Source of the DNA: Nemertoderma westbladi | Lineage: Eukaryota > Xenacoelomorpha > Nemertodermatida > Nemertodermatidae | NCBI GenBank assembly: GCA_032718475.1 | Contig: JAUCBJ010009017.1 | Location: 1 to 64,000, forward strand | Reading direction: 5' to 3' | DNA length: 64,000 bases | Shown: one piece after another, positions 55,927 to 64,000 of the stretch | Layout of the letters: each line of letters starts with the position of its first letter | Numbering within the stretch: the first letter of the stretch is position 1 | Position numbers and translations under genes: made by a program | Notes under the pieces: model-generated | Told to the model about the DNA's origin: nothing | Database searches by the model: none | What the model saw: only the letters and a program-made list of their open reading frames with translations

Positions 55927-56649
55927 CACGATTTGGAAAGCGTGGATGAAATGATCACACTACGTTACATCAGAGCTTGGGAAGCGAACACTGATTTATA
56001 TTGTGATTCACGCCATCGCTATTATCCTGGACGCGCCTACGAAGGAGTTTATGCGTTCCATCCATATTTGTTTGCCTCCGTCGAGCAGAAATCGCGCCTA
56101 TCAAGTTATGAACTATTGAAGCGCGTTGGAGAATGTATTTCAACCAAATATGTACGCAAATTCCTCAGGAGCATTAATCCGAGTGACATCAATTCGTATA
56201 ACTTAATAAACTTTATCCGTCAAGATCCGGCCTATGGAGACTTATTTGTCAACTCACACCCTGAGTTACAGGAAGTATATCGACGGCCTTACGAGTACAG
56301 AGCCCGCGAACGCGAGTTGGAAAGAACCATTAAACCAAGGAAGTTTCTAACTGCCTATGGTCCACCCACGGCCCTCGTTCAGACCACTCGTAAAGGACCC
56401 GTAAGAGCGGCTGTCTTGAAACGAGCTCTCAAAGCCGTTAGACCCCTCTCCCCGGACGTTGATGTCAATCAACCCGGTACTTCGACCGGCGGATATACCG
56501 ATCGCAATCCCATACCTTCTGATGCAATCATATTGCACCCTTCACCCAGGAGTTATAGCCCTCCTCGTAAAGTGGCTCGCCCCAAAGAGAAAAGGACTCT
56601 TGCTAGCTTTAAAAAACTGCGTAAACGCCGTCCGCGCAAGAAAGACTAA
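55894..56649 (+). CDS. Cargo frame 3, unknown protein with Lys/Arg-rich tail
   Basis: Open from 55894; the first ATG in frame is 55951, giving about 232 residues. The first half is mixed and probably folded (Tyr/Arg rich, with YYPGRAYEGVYAFHPYLF and SSYELLKRVGECISTKY). The second half is Pro/Ser-rich and ends in a strongly basic tail (KKLRKRRPRKKD), which suits nuclear entry or nucleic acid binding. No signal peptide or membrane helix, so not an envelope glycoprotein. The stop is 78 bp before the 3' LTR. I do not recognise the family. A host gene piece, a gene from a DNA virus or another mobile element are all possible. Confidence 0.55.
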   Translation, partial: RDAPVSIALFSHDLESVDEMITLRYIRAWEANTDLYCDSRHRYYPGRAYEGVYAFHPYLFASVEQKSRLSSYELLKRVGECISTKYVRKFLRSINPSDINSYNLINFIRQDPAYGDLFVNSHPELQEVYRRPYEYRARERELERTIKPRKFLTAYGPPTALVQTTRKGPVRAAVLKRALKAVRPLSPDVDVNQPGTSTGGYTDRNPIPSDAIILHPSPRSYSPPRKVARPKEKRTLASFKKLRKRRPRKKD

Positions 56650-56710
56650 CTGTTTAGAGTATTTTTATATTTTAGAAACTGTGATTTTGTATATTTTATA
56701 GACTTAAATC

Positions 56711-56727
56711 CCATTTTCTGGGAGCGG
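56711..56727 (+). other. Polypurine tract candidate
   Basis: CTGGGAGCGG immediately before the TGTAAAAG start of the 3' LTR is in the place where plus-strand DNA synthesis is primed. It is short and interrupted by C, so only a fair match. Confidence 0.5.
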
Positions 56728-57978
56728 TGTAAAAGCTTCTGTGGGATCTAACTGGCCCCTTTTGCTTCGCAATCCAGTTTCCCCCCAGGCGCTGGAATAC
56801 TCTAAAAAGGTTCTCTAACTGTATATATATTCCCCTCGCCCGCAAGGTACCGTTACAGGTGTTTTAACGGACATAAAAGTCATTCTGCTATATACGTGTT
56901 TTGGCGGACATGGTAAGGCAAAAAACCTGTAATGCACCAACTACCTTTCACAGCTTAGCCGTGATGATTCATATTACGACATCTAACAGCTGGTTGCTGA
57001 CATGGAAACAGCCATTGGATGCATGGTTCTTTGTTTGGCTTGAGCCAATCAGAGCGATTTTTCCTGTCGACGTGTAGCTTTTCGGTCGATCATAAGGAGA
57101 GTGTTGAGTCTTACTGCTTTACTTGATACTTTGTTGTTATTGCTGTCTAAGCCAGAAACACCGGCCTTTTGGGAAGAACTCTAGTAAAACTGCTTGAATT
57201 ATCGAAAGTATAAACTGTTACCTCACCTAACTAATCTCAATAACTCACTAATTAACATGCTCACTTAATTTAATTGCATTAATCATATTGTTTGTACTGT
57301 TATTTTACCGTCAGTTATTAATTGTACCTATTTGTTGATGGAAATATTGCTCTTTGGATAATACGGATAAATCACCCAAATTCCCAATTTTCTTGATACA
57401 CTACAGGTTAGAGAGACCGGCTATACATAACAATTGCGATTTATATTAATGTGGTGTGTATTGAATCCAATGTTATTTAGCAGACCCTACGTGAGTCAAT
57501 TGTTGCTCTCTTTATGTGTGATCAAATATACTGACTGTCGGCAGAATAGTGTGTATGATTGTGATTGGTAACAAAGTATTTCCTAAAGAATACGCTTTAT
57601 ACTTCAATCATAAGCAGTATCGTTGCGTTTTAGTATAAGTCTTAGTTCTGTTTAAATAGATAAAGCGCCACGTCCTAAAGGAACTGTTAATATTTCCCGA
57701 AAGCCAATAATATCTGTCAGAGATTAATTATTAACGATCTATCGAATAATACAGTAGGTATACACTGCAACCTTACACTGCAATAATAAAATTTAAGCAT
57801 CCGAATTCAGCCTCCCGGGTGTAGATCCATCGGGTGAATGATCGCGCATGGGCTGTCTTCGGCTAATGTTTTGCGTATTAGCATAAAATATTGTCGTATG
57901 CTAAAGTGGTTTTAATTAACTAAAAGACATATAAATTTTGGCAGGTTAAACTGCTAAAGGTCTTCAAAAGCGCGAACA
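56728..57978 (+). repeat. 3' LTR (1251 bp)
   Basis: Same length as the 5' LTR and identical except for two positions that I could see. The candidate polyadenylation signal AATAAA is at 57785-57790. It ends GCGAACA, followed by the GGTAG target duplication. Confidence 0.93.
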
Positions 57979-58738
57979 GGTAGTACTGGTGACTAATAAT
58001 CTGACAGTATCGGTAGTACCGGTGACTAAATCTGACAGTACCGGTAGTACTGGTGACTAATAATCTGACAGTACCAGGGTAGTACCGGTGACTAATAATC
58101 TGACATAACCCCGGTACTACCGTTGACTAATAATCTGACAGTACCGGTAGTACCGGTGACTAAATCTGACAGTACCGGTAGTACCGGTGACTAAATCTGA
58201 CAGTACCGGCAGTACTGGTGACTAATAATCTGACAGTACTAGGGTAGTACCGGTGACTAATAATCTGACAGTACCGGTACCCCGGTAGTACCGGTACCCC
58301 GGTAGTACCGGTGACTAATAATCTGACAGTACCGGTACCCCGGTAGTACTGGTGACTAATAATCTGACAGTACCCCGGTAGTACCGGTGACTAAATCTGA
58401 CAGTACCAGCAGTACTGGTGACTAATAATCTGTCAGTACCCCGGTAGTACCGGTGACTAAATCTGACAGTACCGGTAGTACTGGTGACTAATAATCTGTC
58501 AGTACCCCGGTAGTACCGGTGACTAAATCTGACAGTACCGGTAGTACTGGTGACTAATAATCTGACAGTACCCGGCTAGTACCGGTGACTAAATCTGACA
58601 GTACCGGTAGTACCGGTGACTAATAATCTGACAGTACCCGGCTAGTACCGGTGACTAAATCTGACAGTACCGGTAGTACCGGTGACTAATAATCTGAAAG
58701 TACCCGGCTAGTACCGGTGACTAAATCTGACACAGTGC
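57979..58738. repeat. ACCGGT-rich satellite, right part
   Basis: Continuation of the array interrupted by the LTR element. Long (ACTAATAATCTGAC) and short (ACTAAATCTGAC) units alternate, and units differ by insertion of CCCC or CCGG. Each contains the palindrome ACCGGT. Confidence 0.93.
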
Positions 58739-59120
58739 CGGTATAATATTTATATATAATACGCCGGTATTATTTTTGTTTACTTTTAGTCGAGTTTGCA
58801 GCAACAGACACGGTTTGATCCGAAAGTATTGTCTGAACATGTGTCGGCAGTGTTTCAGGGAGAACGCTAGTCAGATCGGGTTTAAGAAGGTCGATTAATA
58901 ATCTCAGGATCAAAAGAATTCCGTGTCTTCAGTTCCAGACAGTCGCTTCAGCGTTATGGGCGATTAGATTTATATTACTTGGTTGCTAAGATACTAGTTG
59001 TGGCAATACATGTGAAATAATGTTATTTTCATATTTTGTATTATATATTAAATGGTATATGTTTCGATTTAATATATTATATAAATAAACGTTTAGTTTG
59101 TATCTTTACAACCTATGTGG
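58739..59120. other. Unique spacer
   Basis: About 380 bp between two satellites. GCCGGTATAATATT and ATACGCCGGTATTATT form a small inverted or direct word pair near 58737-58778. No gene is seen. Confidence 0.45.
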
Positions 59121-62100
59121 CCTCCAATCTCCAATATTTTATTGGCTCACACAGCCCCACGGTGACATAAACCCAAGGTTATTTTATTGGCTCACACAGC
59201 CACACGGTAACATAAACCCAAGGTTATTTTATTGGCTCACACAGCCACACGGTAACATAAACCCAAGGTTATTTTATTGGCTCACACACAGCCACACGGT
59301 GACATAAACCCAAGGTTATTTTATTGGCTCACACATAGCCACACGGTGACATAAACCCAAGGTTATTTTATTGGCTCACACACAGCCACACGGTGACATA
59401 AACCCAAGGTTATTTTATTGGCTCACACATAGCCACACGGTGACATAAACCCAAAGTTATTTTATTGGTTCACACAGCCACACGGTAACATAAACCCAAG
59501 GTTATTTTATTGGCTCACACAGCCCCACGGTGACATAAACCCAAGGTTATTTTATTGGCTCACACAGCCACACGGTGACATAAACCCAAGGTTATTTTAT
59601 TGGCTCACACAGCCACACGGTGACATAAACCCAAGGTTATTTTATTGGCTCACACAGCCCCACGGTGACATAAACCCAAGGTTATTTTATTGGCTCACAC
59701 AGCCACACGGTGACTAAACACAAAGTTATTTTATTGGCTCACACAGCCACACGGTGACATAAACCCAAAGTTATTTTATTGGCTCACACAGCCACACGGT
59801 AACATAAACCCAAGGTTATTTTATTGGCTCACACAGCCCCACGGTGACATAAACCCAAGGTTATTTTATTGGCTCACACAGCCACACGGTGACATAAACC
59901 CAAGGTTATTTTATTGGCTCACACAGCCACACGGTAACATAAACCCAAGGTTATTTTATTGGCTCACACAGCCCCACGGTGACATAAACCCAAGGTTATT
60001 TTATTGGCTCACACAGCCCCACGGTGACATAAACCCAAGGTTATTTTATTGGCTCACACAGCCACACGGTGACATAAACCCAAGGTTATTTTATTGGCTC
60101 ACACAGCCACACGGTGACATAAACCCAAGGTTATTTTATTGGCTCACACAGCCACACGGTGACATAAACCCAAGGTTATTTTATTGGCTCTCACAGCCAC
60201 ACGGTGACATAAACCCAAGGTTATTTTATTGGCTCACACAGCCACACGGTGACATAAACCCAAGGTTATTTTATTGGCTCACACAGCCACACGGTGACAT
60301 AAACCCAAGGTTATTTTATTGGCTCACACAGCCCCACGGTGACATAAACCCAAGGTTATTTTATTGGCTCACACATAGCCACACGGTGACATAAACCCAA
60401 GGTTATTTTATTGGCTCACACAGCCCCACGGTGACATAAACCCAAGGTTATTTTATTGGCTCACACAGCCACACGGTAACATAAACCCAAGGTTATTTTA
60501 TTGGCTCACACAGCCCCACGGTGACATAAACCCAAGGTTATTTTATTGGCTCACACAGCCACACGGTGACATAAACCCAAAGTTATTTTATTGGTTCACA
60601 CAGCCACACGGTGACATAAACCCAAGGTTATTTTATTGGCTCACACAGCCACACGGTGACATAAACCCAAGGTTATTTTATTGGCTCACACAGCCACACG
60701 GTGACATAAACCCAAGGTTATTTTATTGGCTAACACAGCCACACGGTGACATAAACCCAAGGTTATTTTATTGGCTCACACAGCCACACGGTGACATAAA
60801 CCCAAGGTTATTTTATTGGCTCACACAGCCACACGGTAACATAAACCCAAGGTTATTTTATTGGCTCACACAGCCCCACGGTGACATAAACCCAAGGTTA
60901 TTTTATTGGCTCACACAGCCCCACGGTGACATAAACCCAAGGTTATTTTATTGGCTCACACAGCCACACGGTGACATAAACCCAAGGTTATTTTATTGGC
61001 TCACACAGCCACACGGTGACATAAACCCAAGGTTATTTTATTGGCTCACACAGCCACACGGTGACATAAACCCAAGGTTATTTTATTGGCTCTCACAGCC
61101 ACACGGTGACATAAACCCAAGGTTATTTTATTGGCTCACACAGCCACACGGTGACATAAACCCAAGGTTATTTTATTGGCTCACACAGCCACACGGTGAC
61201 ATAAACCCAAGGTTATTTTATTGGCTCACACAGCCCCACGGTGACATAAACTCAAGGTTATTTTATTGGCTCACACATAGCCACACGGTGACATAAACCC
61301 AAGGTTATTTTATTGGCTCACACAGCCCCACGGTGACATAAACCCAAGGTTATTTTATTGGCTCACACAGCCACACGGTAACATAAACCCAAGGTTATTT
61401 TATTGGCTCACACAGCCCACGGTGACATAAACCCAAGGTTATTTTATTGGCTCACACAGCCACACGGTGACATAAACCCAAAGTTATTTTATTGGTTCAC
61501 ACAGCCACACGGTGACATAAACCCAAGGTTATTTTATTGGCTCACACAGCCACACGGTGACATAAACCCAAGGTTATTTTATTGGCTCACACAGCCACAC
61601 GGTGACATAAACCCAAGGTTATTTTATTGGCTAACACAGCCACACGGTGACATAAACCCAAGGTTATTTTATTGGCTCACACAGCCACACGGTGACATAA
61701 ACCCAAGGTTATTTTATTGGCTCACACAGCCACACGGTGACATAAACCCAAGGTTATTTTATTGGCTCACACAGCCACACGGTGACATAAACCCAATGTT
61801 ATTTTATTGGCTCACACAGCCACACGGTGACATAAACCCAAGGTTATTTTATTGGCTCACACAGCCACACGGTGACATAAACCCAAGGTTATTTTATTGG
61901 CTCACAGTAGCCACACGGTGACATAAACCCAAGGTTATTTTATTGGCTCACACAGCCACACGGTGACATAAACCCAAGGTTATTTTATTGGCTCACACAG
62001 CCCCACGGTGACATAAACCCAAGGTTATTTTATTGGCTCACACATAGCCACACGGTGACATAAACCCAAGGTTATTTTATTGGCTCACACAGCCCCACGG

Positions 62101-64000
62101 TGACATAAACCCAAGGTTATTTTATTGGCTCACACAGCCACACGGTAACATAAACCCAAGGTTATTTTATTGGCTCACACAGCCCCACGGTGACATAAAC
62201 CCAAGGTTATTTTATTGGCTCACACAGTACACAGTGACATAAACGCAAAGTTATTTTATTGGTTCACACAGCCACACGGTGACATAAACCCAAGGTTATT
62301 TTATTGGCTCACACAGCCACACGGTGACATAAACCCAAGGTTATTTTATTGGCTCACACAGCCACACGGTGACATAAACCCAAGGTTATTTTATTGGCTA
62401 ACACAGCCACACTGTGACATAAACCCAAGGTTATTTTATTGGCTCACACATAGCCACACGGTGACATAAACCCAAGGTTATTTTATTGGCTCACACAGCC
62501 ACACGGTGACATAAACCCAAAGTTATTTTATTGGTTCACACAGCCACACGGTGACATAAACCCAAGGTTATTTTATTGGCTCACACAGCCACACGGTGAC
62601 ATAAACCCAAGGTTATTTTATTGGCTCACACAGCCACACGGTGACATAAACCCAAGGTTATTTTATTGGCTAACACAGCCACACGGTGACATAAACCCAA
62701 GGTTATTTTATTGGCTCACACATAGCCACACGGTGACATAAACCCAAGGTTATTTTATTGGCTCACACAGCCCCACGGTGACATAAACCCAAGGTTATTT
62801 TATTGGCTCACACAGCCACACGGTAACATAAACCCAAGGTTATTTTATTGGCTCACACAGCCCCACGGTGACATAAACCCAAGGTTATTTTATTGGCTCA
62901 CACAGCCACACGGTGACATAAACCCAAAGTTATTTTATTGGTTCACACAGCCACACGGTGACATAAACCCAAGGTTATTTTATTGGCTCACACAGCCACA
63001 CGGTGACATAAACCCAAGGTTATTTTATTGGCTCACACAGCCACACGGTGACATAAACCCAAGGTTATTTTATTGGCTAACACAGCCACACGGTGACATA
63101 AACCCAAGGTTATTTTATTGGCTCACACAGCCACACGGTGACATAAACCCAAGGTTATTGTATTGGCTCACACAGCCACACGGTGACATAAACCCAAGGT
63201 TATTTTATTGGCTCACACCGCCACACGGTGACATAAACCCAATGTTATTTTATTGGCTCACACAGCCACACGGTGACATAAACCCAAGGTTATTTTATTG
63301 GCTCACACAGCCACACGGTGACATAAACCCAAGGTTATTTTATTGGCTCACACAGCCACACGGTGACATAAACCCAAGGTTATTTTATTGGCTCACACAG
63401 CCACACGGTGACATAAACCCAAGGTTATTTTATTGGCTCACACAGCCCCACGGTGACATAAACCCAAGGTTATTTTATTGGCTCACACATAGCCACACGG
63501 TGACATAAACCCAAGGTTATTTTATTGGCTCACACAGCCCCACGGTGACATAAACCCAAGGTTATTTTATTGGCTCACACAGCCACACGGTAACATAAAC
63601 CCAAGGTTATTTTATTGGCTCACACAGCCCCACGGTGACATAAACCCAAGGTTATTTTATTGGCTCACACAGCCACACGGTGACATAAACCCAAAGTTAT
63701 TTTATTGGTTCACACAGCCACACGGTGACATAAACCCAAGGTTATTTTATTGGCTCACACAGCCACACGGTGACATAAACCCAAGGTTATTTTATTGGCT
63801 CACACAGCCACACGGTGACATAAACCCAAGGTTATTTTATTGGCTAACACAGCCACACGGTGACATAAACCCAAGGTTATTTTATTGGCTCACACATAGC
63901 CACACGGTGACATAAACCAAAGGTTATTTTATTGGCTCACAGCCACACGGTGACATAAACCCAAGGTTATTTTATTGGCTCACACAGCCCCACGGTGACA
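59121..64000. repeat. 45-bp satellite, about 108 copies, running off the window
   Basis: Head-to-tail units with TTATTTTATTGGCTCACACA and ACGGTGACATAAACCCAAGG. Variants are CAGCCCCACGG, a 47-bp CACATAGCC form, GGTAACAT, GGCTAACAC and GGTTCACAC with AAAGTT. The rare GGCTCTCACAGCC marker recurs about 902 bp apart (60186 and 61088), showing a higher-order unit of about 20 monomers. One frame reads RLFYWLTQPHGDINP for stretches but is broken wherever a 47-bp unit occurs, so it is not coding. Confidence 0.95.

Larger units (their letters stand above)
45984..57978 (+). mobile_element. Young non-autonomous BEL/Pao-type LTR element with cargo frames
   Basis: The whole element is 11,995 bp. Order: 5' LTR (45984-47234), leader, Gag-protease ORF (49413-53573), 1.6-kb non-coding stretch, three overlapping cargo frames (55199-56649), purine-rich tract and 3' LTR (56728-57978). 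GGTAG at 45979-45983 and 57979-57983 is a 5-bp target duplication, usual for BEL/Pao. The LTRs differ at two visible sites (C/T near 46205 against 56949, and A/G near 46923 against 57667), so insertion was recent. RT, RNase H and integrase are absent, so copying must use proteins from another element. Confidence 0.93.

Noticed and set aside
55933-56649. Cargo frame 3 as an envelope glycoprotein
   Set aside because: No signal peptide, no membrane helix, no fusion-like segment; the tail is basic and nuclear-like.
61403-63508. Frames reading RLFYWLTQPHGDINP
   Set aside because: Broken at every 47-bp unit and by stops; satellite by-product.

Overview
This window reads as nuclear DNA of a metazoan, probably a marine invertebrate. 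The evidence is an intron-split myosin II heavy-chain tail, a BEL/Pao LTR retrotransposon (a superfamily known from animals), a non-LTR reverse transcriptase remnant, and dispersed TAGGCCTA and ACCGGT motifs of the kind I associate with echinoderm-like genomes. The last clue is weak. Nothing bacterial is present: no operons, rRNA or CRISPR.

Layout. Nearly half of the window is tandem repeat, in about nine unrelated families. Positions 1-21108 are almost entirely satellite (monomers of 34, 64, 20, 12, 37 and 45 bp in order), broken only by a 5'-truncated non-LTR reverse transcriptase at 3-4.6 kb. A small intronless OB-fold-like gene lies at 21526-22275. A 54-bp satellite (24.0-24.5 kb) runs straight into an old BEL LTR plus leader (24527-26792), which runs into a 24-bp hairpin-bearing satellite (26.8-32.2 kb). 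A degraded 3' part of a non-muscle-type myosin II gene (five recognisable exons) lies at 32596-34633. From 34.6 to 45.8 kb there is no convincing gene, but there are two direct copies of a 1.8-kb element, each with a tRNA-like segment and a terminal hairpin, and a long foldback (inverted-repeat) element at 44.4-45.7 kb.

The most notable object is a young LTR element at 45984-57978. It has two 1251-bp LTRs differing at only two positions that I could see, a 5-bp target duplication (GGTAG), a 2.2-kb leader and one 1386-residue Gag-protease ORF. Reverse transcriptase, RNase H and integrase are absent: the reading frame jumps from the protease region to the conserved post-RNase H WRHC/NPAD segment. 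Downstream, before the 3' LTR, are a nested stem structure and three overlapping open frames (acidic/charged, Cys-rich, Lys/Arg-tailed) that I do not recognise. The element looks like a non-autonomous BEL derivative carrying cargo and depending on polymerase supplied in trans. It sits inside an ACCGGT-rich satellite that continues on its right side, followed by a second 45-bp satellite from 59.1 kb to the window end.

Functionally, only the OB-fold gene, the Gag-protease ORF and the cargo frames look like possibly expressed protein genes. The rest is repeats, element fragments and gene remnants. All calls come from reading the sequence; no database search was possible.
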